NCBI GenBank assembly: GCA_016721845.1
Contig: JADKHK010000005.1
Location: 325,392-389,391, forward strand
Direction of reading: 5' to 3'
Source of the DNA: Lysobacterales bacterium
GTDB lineage: Bacteria; Pseudomonadota; Gammaproteobacteria; Xanthomonadales; Ahniellaceae
Length of the DNA stretch: 64,000 bases
Of this stretch, positions 16,994-24,503 are shown piece by piece. The translations under genes and the position numbers were made by a program. Within the stretch, counting starts at the first letter, position 1; every line of letters starts with the position of its first letter. The notes beneath the pieces were generated by a model. That model ran no database searches and was not told where the DNA came from. It saw only the letters and a list, made by a program, of their open reading frames with translations.

Positions 16994-17814
16994 CCGTTCG
17001 TTCCGGTGATGAAACGCACGGCGCGGCCGACGACCATCGGATCAGCGAGCACGAGGCGGTGGCCGAGCCCCGCAGTCGGGAGGAACTCTGCGCGCAGCCA
17101 GCTTTGCGAGAGGGCCACGCCTTCGCTGAAGGGCACCATGTCATCGTCGCGGTCGTGCACGATCAGGCCGCTCACGGGCAGGCGCGGACCGACCTTGGCC
17201 ATGTCGAGATCCTTCGCGGCGACGCCGACGTGGCGATCGACGACATCGAAAAACGTGTCGCGCGCCGATTCCGGCAGGCCGACGAAATCGGCGAAGCGAC
17301 CGAGCACGCGATCCATCGCCGCCGGCGCGCCGATGATCACGGCCTTGTCGGTGAAGCGCTGCCGGTCCAATGCGATCAGGGAAGCGGCGCCGCCCATCGA
17401 ATGGCCGATCACCGCCTCGATGCCGCGTAGCTCTCCGGCGGCCTCGATCAAGGCTTCGGCGAACAGCAGCGGATGTGCTTCGCGTCCCGGCGAACGCCCG
17501 TGCGCGGGTGCCTCGAGCGCGATGACCTGACGCCCGGCCGCGACCAGTGGCTTCACGAAATGCTTGAACTGCGACGGTCGCCCCTGCCAGCCATGCAGCG
17601 CGAGCACGATCGGACCGGGCGCACCCCAGCGCCAGCCGGCGAGGCCGAAGCGGAAGGTGATGCGTTCGGCGCCGGCGTAGGCGTCGGATTCGAAGCTGCG
17701 CGGCGGGTTCATGCGCGGACGCATGAGCAGGCGGCGCGCCATGCCGGCCGCCACGCCCGGGGCGATGCGGCCGACGATCTGGTTCGTGGTGCGAATCGCG
17801 GACAAGGTATTCAT
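16990..17814 (-). CDS. Alpha/beta hydrolase
   Basis: A 274-residue alpha/beta-fold hydrolase, probably an esterase. The oxyanion region is LALHGWQGRP, the nucleophile elbow is G137-HS139MGG, and a late acid and histidine are in IVHDRDDDMVPFSEG and AGLGHRLVL. I chose the ATG at 17814 (MNTLSAIRTT) because a full AGGAGG ribosome site (17819-17824, minus strand) precedes it; a longer frame exists but would put that site inside the gene. It lies 16 bases after the TetR gene and is translationally coupled to the isomerase, so the three form a regulated unit. Confidence 0.88.
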   Translation of the reverse strand: MNTLSAIRTTNQIVGRIAPGVAAGMARRLLMRPRMNPPRSFESDAYAGAERITFRFGLAGWRWGAPGPIVLALHGWQGRPSQFKHFVKPLVAAGRQVIALEAPAHGRSPGREAHPLLFAEALIEAAGELRGIEAVIGHSMGGAASLIALDRQRFTDKAVIIGAPAAMDRVLGRFADFVGLPESARDTFFDVVDRHVGVAAKDLDMAKVGPRLPVSGLIVHDRDDDMVPFSEGVALSQSWLRAEFLPTAGLGHRLVLADPMVVGRAVRFITGTNG

Positions 17815-17830
17815 GCGACCTCCTGGAGGT

Positions 17831-18391
17831 TCAGCGGATGGCGGCTTTCGCCGCGGCAAGCAATTCGTCGGAAAACGGCGTGGCCCCCAGGGCGCGCGAC
17901 AGGGTCAGTGCACCGATCATGGTGGCGAGGTCGGCCAGCGCGATGGTGCGTGCAGCCGCTCGGTCGGATTCGCCTGCCACCATCGCCCTGATCAGTTGTT
18001 CCAGATGCTGTTCGAGCAGGTTGCGGAAACCTTCCGGCTGTTTCGGCAGCTCCGACAGGATGGCGGGCAACGGGCAGCACTGGGCGTCCATGTCGCGGTG
18101 TTTGCGCGACAGATAGGCGCGTGCGGCCTGTTTGCGCTGCTCGACCGGCGTGCCCGGCTGGATCAGGCCGAACAGAAGTTCGCGGCGTTGCACGAAGACG
18201 CGGTCCAGCGCCTCCAGCATCAGCGCGTCCTTGTTGTCGAAATGGGCGTAGAAGCCGCCAACGGTGAGGCCGGCGCCGGCCATGACGTCACCCACCGAGG
18301 ACGCCGCGAGGCCGCGCTGGCGCAGCGCTTCGGCCGCCGAAGCCAGTATGCGACTGCGGGTTTCCTGCTTCTGTTCGCTGCGCGGCAGCAT
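17831..18391 (-). CDS. TetR/AcrR-family transcriptional repressor
   Basis: A 186-residue regulator. Residues 8-55 form the TetR helix-turn-helix (ETRSRILASAAEALRQRGL; SVGDVMAGAGLTVGGFYAHFDNKDAL). The C-terminal ligand and dimer domain contains KHRDMDAQCCPLPAI, a pattern seen in the subgroup that responds to small electrophiles or hydrophobic compounds; that functional reading is inference. It is the first gene of the operon with the hydrolase and isomerase. A 28-base near-palindrome lies 14 bases upstream of its start, which points to autoregulation. Confidence 0.92.
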   Translation of the reverse strand: MLPRSEQKQETRSRILASAAEALRQRGLAASSVGDVMAGAGLTVGGFYAHFDNKDALMLEALDRVFVQRRELLFGLIQPGTPVEQRKQAARAYLSRKHRDMDAQCCPLPAILSELPKQPEGFRNLLEQHLEQLIRAMVAGESDRAAARTIALADLATMIGALTLSRALGATPFSDELLAAAKAAIR

Positions 18392-18405
18392 CGGTTCGAC
18401 TCCGT

Positions 18406-18433
18406 ATGATGGCCGTCATATTACGACCATCAT
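18406..18433 (-). promoter_or_regulatory. Candidate TetR operator, 28-base near-palindrome
   Basis: Outer arms ATGATGG (18406-18412) and CCATCAT (18427-18433) are perfect. The inner triplets CGT (18414-18416) and ACG (18423-18425) and the central ATAT (18418-18421) also pair, so 24 of 28 positions are symmetric. It begins 15 bases upstream of the TetR start codon, where a repressor would block the promoter. Symmetry and position are seen directly; binding is inferred. Confidence 0.6.
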
Positions 18434-18471
18434 GGCGGAATGTCCGTGCACCGGGCGCCACCGACGTGGCG

Positions 18472-18501
18472 AAAACGGACAGGCCGCCTGGCGACGGCCT
18501 G
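18472..18501 (-). terminator. Probable terminator of the amidohydrolase operon
   Basis: On the minus strand, arms CAGGCCG and CGGCCTG (18495-18501 and 18480-18486) enclose an 8-base loop, followed after four bases by TTTT (18475-18472). It lies just after the stop of the amidohydrolase at 18514. The T-run is short and offset, so strength is uncertain. Confidence 0.4.
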
Positions 18502-18513
18502 CGCTTCCTGCAG

Positions 18514-19758
18514 TCAGTGCTTCGGCATGTAGCGGTCCCGCAGCAAGGTCTGGCGAGACACCATGGATTGCGCTTCGCCGCCGATCCAGACCTGTTCCGC
18601 GAGCGAGGTCACGTCGAGCGGGTCGGCACTCCACAACACGAGGTCGGCACGCTGCCCGACGGCGATTCGGCCGCGGTCGTTGGCGCCGAAGATGGCGGCC
18701 GGGTTTGCCGTGAGTGCGGCCAGTCCGGCCTCCCAAGGCAGGCCGTTGGCGACCGCGATACCGGCTGCCTGGCGCAGTTTGCGCGCCATGTGCGAGGCAT
18801 CGCCGGACATCGAGAACGCGACCGTCACGCCGGCCTTGTGCAGGCGTGCGGCGTTTTCGAGGGTCGCGCCGAACTGGTCGAAATTGCCCGGCAGGTTGAC
18901 GAAGGGATCGACCAGCACCGGCACCTTGGCTGCAGCCAGTTCGCCTGCGACTTGCCAGGCTTCGACGCCGCCCGAGATCACCGGCCGCATGCCGTTCTTC
19001 TTCGCGAAGGCGAGGGCGCGACGGATGTCGATGGCGCGATCGACCGCCAGCACGACGCGTCCGCCCGCGAGGTATTTCGCCATGGTCTCGCGTCCGGCGA
19101 CGGTGAGCAGGCGGTCGCCCTCGAACAGGGCGCCGCGGGTCTCGCGGATGGCCTGGTCGAGCAGCATGTATTGCGCGGCCCGCGAATTGCCGGTGAGCGG
19201 CGATGCACCGCTGCCGAGTGCGATGAACAGGGAGCGCGAACCCGGCAGCAGATCGATGCTTCGGCCGTCCAGTGTCGCCAACCCACCCTGCCCGCCGACG
19301 AGGGTGCCACCCGGCATCGCGTTGGGGGCAAGCATGCTGAAGGTGATGCCTTCGACGACCTGGACCGGAATCACCATCGAGCCGGGATTGTAGGCATAGG
19401 CGACGTCGAATTCGGGCCGCATCGACAGCGGCTGCGCCGGCATCAAGGCGCCGGGCGTGTAGGCGCTGTCGACGGTGGCGATTTCGGCCGACACGTCCTC
19501 CAGCCCCAGTGCGGTCAGTCCGCCGAACAGGCCCGGCGTGAGCGCCTTGCCCTTGGCTTCGACGACGCGGGCGTCGGTCGCGACGATGGCCCGGCCGACC
19601 TGCGCGATCACGCCGTCGCGGATCAGCACATCGCTGTTTTCCAGCACCCCGGCGGCGTCGACCGTGTGCACCCGTGCGCCGCGGATCAGCAGCGCTTCGG
19701 CCGCCACCTGCGCGCTCGCGGCGAGCGCGAACGCCACTGCGATCAGTCGACGGATCAT
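18514..19758 (-). CDS. Exported amidohydrolase-family protein lacking the HxH metal motif
   Basis: A 414-residue protein with a signal peptide (cut after AQVAA). It has the amidohydrolase-superfamily layout: an N-terminal beta sandwich (LLIRGARVHTVDAAG; VEAKGKALTPGL) and the closing LTANPAAIFGANDRGRIAVGQRADLVLWSADPL. Where intact members read D-x-H-x-H, this one reads FGGLTALGLED (residues 78-88), so both metal-binding histidines of strand 1 are missing. It starts inside the last codons of the intact paralogue upstream (4-base overlap), so the two are made together. It may be a non-catalytic partner, a scaffold, or use other ligands. Pairs of this kind occur in several gammaproteobacteria. 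Confidence 0.85.
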   Translation of the reverse strand: MIRRLIAVAFALAASAQVAAEALLIRGARVHTVDAAGVLENSDVLIRDGVIAQVGRAIVATDARVVEAKGKALTPGLFGGLTALGLEDVSAEIATVDSAYTPGALMPAQPLSMRPEFDVAYAYNPGSMVIPVQVVEGITFSMLAPNAMPGGTLVGGQGGLATLDGRSIDLLPGSRSLFIALGSGASPLTGNSRAAQYMLLDQAIRETRGALFEGDRLLTVAGRETMAKYLAGGRVVLAVDRAIDIRRALAFAKKNGMRPVISGGVEAWQVAGELAAAKVPVLVDPFVNLPGNFDQFGATLENAARLHKAGVTVAFSMSGDASHMARKLRQAAGIAVANGLPWEAGLAALTANPAAIFGANDRGRIAVGQRADLVLWSADPLDVTSLAEQVWIGGEAQSMVSRQTLLRDRYMPKH

Positions 19759-21155
19759 GGCGTCACCTCCTTCTGCAGTCCGAGCATCACGTCGGCCTGA
19801 TGCCAGGTCGATCGATCATTGCGGTCATAGCGCAATGCGCCGTCGATGAAGACTTGTTCGGCCTTGGCGTAGACACTGAACGGCGTGCCGTTCCAGATCA
19901 CCACGTCGGCCTGCTTGCCGGCTTCGAGCGTGCCGACCTGGTCGGCGATGCCAAGCGCCTTCGCGGCGTTCGACGTGAGCCAGCGGATCGCATGCTCGGG
20001 CGTGATGGCGAGTCCCGCGCGGTTGCCATAGGCCATGGCTTTCGCGGCCTCCTGATTCAGACGCTGGATGCCCTCGCCGGAATCGGAATGCACGATGGCG
20101 CAACCGTTCTTCGCCGCATCGACGAAGGCGATGTTTTCCTGGATGCCGTCGAGCGCCTCCATCTTGAAGCCCCACCAGTCGGCCCAGAGCGCGCCGCACA
20201 CGCCCTTCGCCGCGAGCAGGTCGGCGATCTTGTAGGCCTCGACGGCGTGATGGAAGGCGGTGATCCTGAACCCGAACTCGTCGGCGAGATCGAGCATCGT
20301 CGCCATTTCGTCGGCGCGATAGCAGTGGTTGTGCACCAGGATCTCGCCGCGCATCGCAGCGGCCAGCGTTTCCAGCGCGAGGTCGGTCTTCGGCGGCGTC
20401 GGGCGTTCGCCACGCTCGTCCTTGTCGCCAGACTTCCGGCCGGCGCCTTCCCAGGCCATCAGCTTCTTCGTGAAATCTTCCTGCGCACGCATGTACTCCT
20501 GCGCTTCGAGGAAGGCCTTGCGATAGCCGGCGACATTGCCCATGTTGGTCATCGGCGCGACGCCCTTGCTGCCATAGACCCGCTTCGGATTCTCGCCGCA
20601 GGCGATCTTCAGGCCGTAGGGCGCGCCCGGGAATTTCATGGCCTGGAAGGTCGTGGCCGGCACGTTCTTGATGGTCACGCCACGGCCTCCGATCAGGTTC
20701 GCCGAGCCGGGCAGAATCTGCATCGAGGTGACGCCACCGGCACGCGCGGCGTCGAAGCCGGGATCGTTCGGATTCAGCGAGTGTTCGGCCCAGACGTTTG
20801 GCGTCGTCGGTGCGGTCATCTCGTTGCCGTCGTTGTGTGCGCTCATCCCCGGCGCCGCGTACACGCCGAGATGCGAATGCACGTCGATGAGACCCGGCGT
20901 GACGACCTTGCCCTTGCCATCGATCACGCGCGCGCCCTCGGGAGCGTCGAGGTCGGCGCCGACCGCCGCGATCAGGCCATCGGCCAGCAGCACGTCGGTG
21001 CCGTCGAGTTTGTCGCCGTTGCCGATCAGCACCGTCGCGTCGCGGATCAACACCGGAGTACTGGCCGGGACCTGGTAAGTGCTCGGATAGGGCGCTTCCG
21101 CGGCCATGACCGGCAACGACAGCGCGAACGCGGTCGCCGTGCGCAACAGTTTCAC
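19755..21155 (-). CDS. Exported amidohydrolase (metal-dependent, imidazolonepropionase/dihydroorotase-like)
   Basis: A 466-residue exported amidohydrolase (signal peptide cut after PVMA). The metal motif is intact: TPGLIDVHSHLG with H93 and H95. Further ligands are probably in LVHNHCYRADE, FHHAVEAYK and the late HSD (CAIVHSDSGEGI). The C terminus has SNAAKALGIADQVGTLEAGKQADVVIWNGTP, characteristic of the family. Members of this group cleave cyclic amides or Xaa-Pro dipeptides, but the substrate cannot be decided here. It is the first gene of a two-gene operon with the metal-ligand-less paralogue. The promoter probably lies in the 98 bases up to thiD; CATAGT near 21184-21189 (minus strand) is a possible -10. 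Confidence 0.9.
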   Translation of the reverse strand: MKLLRTATAFALSLPVMAAEAPYPSTYQVPASTPVLIRDATVLIGNGDKLDGTDVLLADGLIAAVGADLDAPEGARVIDGKGKVVTPGLIDVHSHLGVYAAPGMSAHNDGNEMTAPTTPNVWAEHSLNPNDPGFDAARAGGVTSMQILPGSANLIGGRGVTIKNVPATTFQAMKFPGAPYGLKIACGENPKRVYGSKGVAPMTNMGNVAGYRKAFLEAQEYMRAQEDFTKKLMAWEGAGRKSGDKDERGERPTPPKTDLALETLAAAMRGEILVHNHCYRADEMATMLDLADEFGFRITAFHHAVEAYKIADLLAAKGVCGALWADWWGFKMEALDGIQENIAFVDAAKNGCAIVHSDSGEGIQRLNQEAAKAMAYGNRAGLAITPEHAIRWLTSNAAKALGIADQVGTLEAGKQADVVIWNGTPFSVYAKAEQVFIDGALRYDRNDRSTWHQADVMLGLQKEVTP

Positions 21156-21253
21156 GTGGGACTCTCCGTGACGGGAAAGTCCGAACTATGCCAGACGTGG
21201 TCAGGCTGGCCCGGCCCGATGGTCACGGATGGCGGCCGCGCGGGGTCGACTCG

Positions 21254-22051
21254 TCACGTGCGCCAGAAATGATCCAGCACCGCGACGTTGCCGCGACCCG
21301 GTCGATAGGCGTGGACCAGGGCCCCATGCACGTAGTCGGTGGCGCGAGCGCAGGCCTCGGGCAGCGCATGCCCGAGCAGCAGTTCGGCGGCGATTGCGGC
21401 GGCGAGCGTGCAGCCGGTGCCGTGGCCCTCGACGTCGAGGCGTGCGTGCGTGAAGCGGGCGCGCGTACCGCCGGCAGCGAGCCGGTCGATCATGCGTGCA
21501 CCGGGCAGATGCCCGCCCTTGAGCAGGACCGCCGAGGCACCCAGCGCGGTCAACGCGTCCAATGCCGCTTCGGCCGCGTCATCGCCGGCGATGCGGTGGC
21601 CAAGCAGCAGTTCGGCTTCCGGAAGGTTCGGCGTGATCAGGGTCGCCATCGGGATCAGGCGCGTGCGCAGGGCGTCGAGCGCCGCGTCCTCCAGCAGTTT
21701 CGCGCCCGAGGTCGCGACCATGACCGGATCGAGCACGAGCTGGGGCGGACGCCAGTACGCGAGCGCATCGGCGACCGCATGGATGATCTCGGCGGTCGCG
21801 AGCATGCCGAGCTTGACCGCGCCGATGCGGAAGTCGTCGAAGCAGGCATCGATCTGCGCACGCAGGAACTCCGCCGGCGGCACATGCACCGCGGTGACCC
21901 CTCGGGTGTGCTGCGCGGTCAAGGCCGCGATGGCCGAGAGGCCGTGAACGCCATGGGCCGCAAAGGTCTTCAAGTCGGCCTGGATTCCGGCGCCGCCGCC
22001 GGAATCGGCGCCGGCGATGGTCAGCGCGCACAGCGGTCGGTCGTCGCTCAT
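21254..22051 (-). CDS. thiD: Hydroxymethylpyrimidine/phosphomethylpyrimidine kinase
   Basis: Phosphorylates HMP twice to HMP-PP in thiamine synthesis and salvage. The 265-residue protein shows the ribokinase-like ThiD signatures: CALTIAGADSGGGAGIQADLKTF at the start, GVHGLSAIAALTAQHT, DPVMVATSGAKLL in the centre and the anion hole GHGTGCTLAAAIAA near the end. I see no TPP riboswitch (no CTGAGA / ACCTGAT pair) in the 126 bases upstream, and no other thiamine genes adjoin it. It is divergent from the AMP nucleosidase-like gene, with a large inverted repeat between them. Confidence 0.94.
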   Translation of the reverse strand: MSDDRPLCALTIAGADSGGGAGIQADLKTFAAHGVHGLSAIAALTAQHTRGVTAVHVPPAEFLRAQIDACFDDFRIGAVKLGMLATAEIIHAVADALAYWRPPQLVLDPVMVATSGAKLLEDAALDALRTRLIPMATLITPNLPEAELLLGHRIAGDDAAEAALDALTALGASAVLLKGGHLPGARMIDRLAAGGTRARFTHARLDVEGHGTGCTLAAAIAAELLLGHALPEACARATDYVHGALVHAYRPGRGNVAVLDHFWRT

Positions 22052-22082
22052 CGGTTACTCCGCGAATGAAGGCGCTGATGAT

Positions 22083-22139
22083 ACGCAGGCAGGGCGGGCA
22101 CGTATCCGCCCGAAATGGCCACTGCCCTTCTGCCTGCGT
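22083..22139. repeat. Nested inverted repeat in the thiD / AMP-nucleosidase intergenic region
   Basis: Outer arms ACGCAGGCAG (22083-22092) and CTGCCTGCGT (22130-22139) are perfect. Inside, GGGCGG (22093-22098) pairs with CCGCCC (22106-22111). The element sits upstream of the likely -10 (22148-22153) of the rightward gene and inside the leader of thiD. It could be an operator pair, a cruciform, or a structured thiD 5' leader. Confidence 0.5.
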
Positions 22140-22147
22140 CCAACCTC

Positions 22148-22153
22148 TACAAT
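22148..22153 (+). promoter_or_regulatory. Likely -10 element (TACAAT) for the AMP nucleosidase-like gene
   Basis: TACAAT lies 25 bases before the start codon and 16 bases before the AGGGAG ribosome site. No good -35 hexamer is visible at the expected distance, which falls next to the right arm of the inverted repeat, so an activator or an extended contact is possible. Confidence 0.4.
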
Positions 22154-22177
22154 GGCGCGGATACGCAAAGGGAGATC

Positions 22178-22960
22178 ATGATGAAAGACAAGCACGAGAT
22201 CGTCGCGAACTGGCTGCCGCGCTACACCGGCGTGCCCTTGAACGAGTTCGGCGAGCATATCCTGCTGACCAATTTCGGCGGCTACCTGGAAGTATTCAAG
22301 CGCGTGATCGGCGGCGGCGAAGTCCGTGGCCACGATCGTCCGATGCCCAGCGTCACCTTCGACGGCATCACCATGATCAATTTCGGCATGGGCAGTGCCA
22401 ACGCCGCGACGGTGATGGACCTGCTCTCGGCGATCGCGCCGAAAGCATTGCTGTTCCTCGGCAAGTGCGGCGGCTTGAAGCGGAAGAACGAGATCGGCGA
22501 CCTGGTGCTGCCGATCGCGGCGATTCGCGGCGAGGGCACGTCCAACGACTATCAGCTGCCCGAAGTGCCGGCATTGCCCGCGTTCTCGCTTCAGCGCGCG
22601 GTCTCGACGATGATCCGCGACCTGGATCACGACTACTGGACTGGCACCGTCTACACCACCAATCGCCGCGTCTGGGAACACGACGAGGCGTTCAAGGAAT
22701 ATCTGCGCAAGACGCGTGCGATGGCGATCGACATGGAGACGGCCACCGTGTTCGCGGCCGGATTCCACAACGAGATTCCGTCCGGCGCCTTGCTGCTGGT
22801 TTCGGACCAGCCGATGATCCCGGAGGGCGTGAAGACCGAGGCGTCGGACAAGAAGGTCACCGAGGGCTTCGTCGATGCACACGTGAAGATCGGCATCGAG
22901 GCATTGCGACTGATCCGTCGCCACGGCAAATCGGTCAAGCACCTGCGCTTCGACGAATGA
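22178..22960 (+). CDS. AMP nucleosidase-like phosphorylase-superfamily protein (short form)
   Basis: A 260-residue protein of the nucleoside phosphorylase/AMP nucleosidase superfamily, matching the short type often called AMP nucleosidase in Bacteroidetes rather than the roughly 480-residue E. coli Amn. Seen: PSVTFDGITMINFGMGSANAATVMDLL (phosphate/ribose site region), LFLGKCGGLK, IAAIRGEGTSNDY, AIDMETATVFAAGF (the purine-site E/D-M-E-T motif) and LLLVSDQPM. The expected reaction is AMP + water to adenine + ribose 5-phosphate, which shifts the adenylate pool; this is family knowledge, not proven here. I start at ATG 22178 because AGGGAG precedes it; the next codon is also ATG. A strong bidirectional hairpin follows. 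Confidence 0.85.
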   Translation: MMKDKHEIVANWLPRYTGVPLNEFGEHILLTNFGGYLEVFKRVIGGGEVRGHDRPMPSVTFDGITMINFGMGSANAATVMDLLSAIAPKALLFLGKCGGLKRKNEIGDLVLPIAAIRGEGTSNDYQLPEVPALPAFSLQRAVSTMIRDLDHDYWTGTVYTTNRRVWEHDEAFKEYLRKTRAMAIDMETATVFAAGFHNEIPSGALLLVSDQPMIPEGVKTEASDKKVTEGFVDAHVKIGIEALRLIRRHGKSVKHLRFDE

Positions 22961-22976
22961 CGCAGCCCGTACACGT

Positions 22977-22998
22977 TGACGGGGCCGAAGCCCCGTCA
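22977..22998. terminator. Bidirectional hairpin between convergent genes
   Basis: A 9-bp perfect stem, TGACGGGGC (22977-22985) with GCCCCGTCA (22990-22998), is closed by a CGAA tetraloop. It lies between the convergent AMP nucleosidase-like and lipoprotein genes. There is no T-run on either side. Confidence 0.55.
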
Positions 22999-23002
22999 TC
23001 GA

Positions 23003-23350
23003 TCAGAAGTTGAATTGCAGCAGGATCACCGTGGGATCGGCATCCGGCTTGGCCGGATCGAATTGCACGCGACAGGTGAATTGCTGCTTCGATTCGTTCG
23101 CCTGAGCCGCATCCAGCGTGATTTCCGACTCGATATCGATGATGTCGCTGCCGTCGGCCTTGGCGGCGGCCGCGATCTTGGCGATATCGGCGGCGTAGGG
23201 GCGGTCCTTCTCGATCTTGGCCTCGAATTCCTTGACGCAGGACTTGGCGGCACGCGTTTCACGCGTCTCGCTGCATCCGCTCAGGAGCAATGATGCGCCG
23301 ATCAGCAAGCCGAGACCGGACGCCTTCACAACCGCTATCGCACCACGCAT
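23003..23350 (-). CDS. Small predicted lipoprotein
   Basis: A 115-residue exported protein. The signal ends in the lipobox LLSGC, so it is probably lipidated and membrane-anchored. The mature domain (about 90 residues) has two more cysteines (KSCVKEF and FTCRVQF) that could form a disulfide. No known family is recognised. Helical first half and beta second half, ending TVILLQFNF, a terminal phenylalanine as in outer-membrane-associated proteins. I use the ATG at 23350 because GGGGAG is well spaced before it; a GTG 6 bases earlier is too close to that site. Conditions of expression are unknown. Confidence 0.75.
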   Translation of the reverse strand: MRGAIAVVKASGLGLLIGASLLLSGCSETRETRAAKSCVKEFEAKIEKDRPYAADIAKIAAAAKADGSDIIDIESEITLDAAQANESKQQFTCRVQFDPAKPDADPTVILLQFNF

Positions 23351-23456
23351 GACCACTCCCCTTCGTTGTGGTGGCCAGCCTAGCGTATGGTGACCTGCGT
23401 CTCAAACCGTCCAGGCTGCAAACGATTGCGGCGACGGTGCCAGCAATTGATACGCG

Positions 23457-24377
23457 TCAATAACGCGGCACGCCGGGATCGACACGTTGCGACCAGGCGT
23501 CGATCCCGCCTTCGACGTTGAACAAGTGACCGAATCCGGCGGCACGAAAGCGCTCGGCCGCGACCCGGCTGGATTGTCCGTGATGGCAGAGGAAGGCCAG
23601 CGGCGTGTCCTTCCGCAAGGCCAGCAGGGCGGGCTCCTCGGCCTCGAGGATCCGCGCGCCGGCGAAGGGCGCGAACGCGCGTGCAGCCGCCGGACGTACG
23701 TCGACGACCTGCAGCGCCCCCTGGTCCAGCGCCTGTGCCAGTGTTTCCACGTCCATCGCCTTCACGGCGGCCGGCGCATTCGGATTGCGCAGCGACAGTC
23801 CCGCGCCCTGCGCCGTCTCCACCCAGTCGATCTCCAGTCCCTGCGCGCGCTGCGCGGTCGGCAGGTCCATGCGGATGGCGATGCCGTTGGCGTGCGCAAC
23901 GATGTCGTGATCGGCCGCCGGCTTCAGGAAGAACTGTGCGCGGAAATGTTCGTCGATGCCGAGGTGCAGGGCGTCGCCCTCCGCGTCGCGCGTGGCCGAT
24001 CGCAGGGCGTCGGCCGCGGCGGCGGCGATGTGAATGGTCGGCGGTGTGCGGTCCGGGACCGGAAGTCCCAGCAGCTCGTGCAGGGCACCGCTATTGGCCA
24101 TGTCATCGAGAATGTCGGCGCCGCCCACCAGTTCGCCGCGCACGTAGAGTTGCGGAATGGTCGGCCATTGGCCGTAGACCTTGATCGCCTCGCGCAGTTC
24201 GGGATCGACGATCACGTCGACCTCGTGGAAGTCCGGCGTGACTGCCGTCAACGTGCGCACTGCACCCGCCGAAAAGCCGCAGCGCGGTGCAGCGCGCGTG
24301 CCCTTCATGAACAGCACGACCGTGTGCCGGGCAAGCAGCGCGTCGATGCGGCTGCGAAGTTCGGGGCTGAGGCTCAT
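23457..24377 (-). CDS. Monothiol glutaredoxin fused to an IscA-like domain and a rhodanese domain
   Basis: A 306-residue cytosolic protein in three parts. Residues 1-108 are a Grx4-type monothiol glutaredoxin with active site C33-G-F-S (MKGTRAAPRCGFS) and the WPTIPQLYV and GGADIL glutathione-binding segments; such proteins carry [2Fe-2S] clusters. Residues 112-200 match the A-type Fe-S carrier (IscA/HesB) fold but contain no cysteine, so this domain cannot ligate a cluster in the normal way. Residues 205-306 are a rhodanese with catalytic C264 (FLCHHGQSSR) for sulfur transfer. The order suggests a combined Fe-S/sulfur handling protein. This fusion is familiar in Xanthomonadaceae. Known E. coli GrxD is only about 115 residues. 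Confidence 0.9.
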   Translation of the reverse strand: MSLSPELRSRIDALLARHTVVLFMKGTRAAPRCGFSAGAVRTLTAVTPDFHEVDVIVDPELREAIKVYGQWPTIPQLYVRGELVGGADILDDMANSGALHELLGLPVPDRTPPTIHIAAAAADALRSATRDAEGDALHLGIDEHFRAQFFLKPAADHDIVAHANGIAIRMDLPTAQRAQGLEIDWVETAQGAGLSLRNPNAPAAVKAMDVETLAQALDQGALQVVDVRPAAARAFAPFAGARILEAEEPALLALRKDTPLAFLCHHGQSSRVAAERFRAAGFGHLFNVEGGIDAWSQRVDPGVPRY

Positions 24378-24503
24378 CGGCGCGTCTCCGGTGTCGGGGC
24401 GCGCATGCTAGCGGAATGACCGGGACCGGCCGCGTGCGCGGATCGCGCCCCGGCGGCAATCCCGTTACGCTTCGCCACAATTCTTGATACGGAGTACACA
24501 CGC

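Noticed and set aside
18514..19758. Second amidohydrolase as a pseudogene
   Set aside because: The frame is full-length with a signal peptide and normal coding character; only the metal motif is replaced, so a pseudoenzyme is more likely than decay.
22052..22177. TPP riboswitch before thiD
   Set aside because: The conserved CTGAGA and ACCTGAT-type elements are absent; only an inverted repeat is present.
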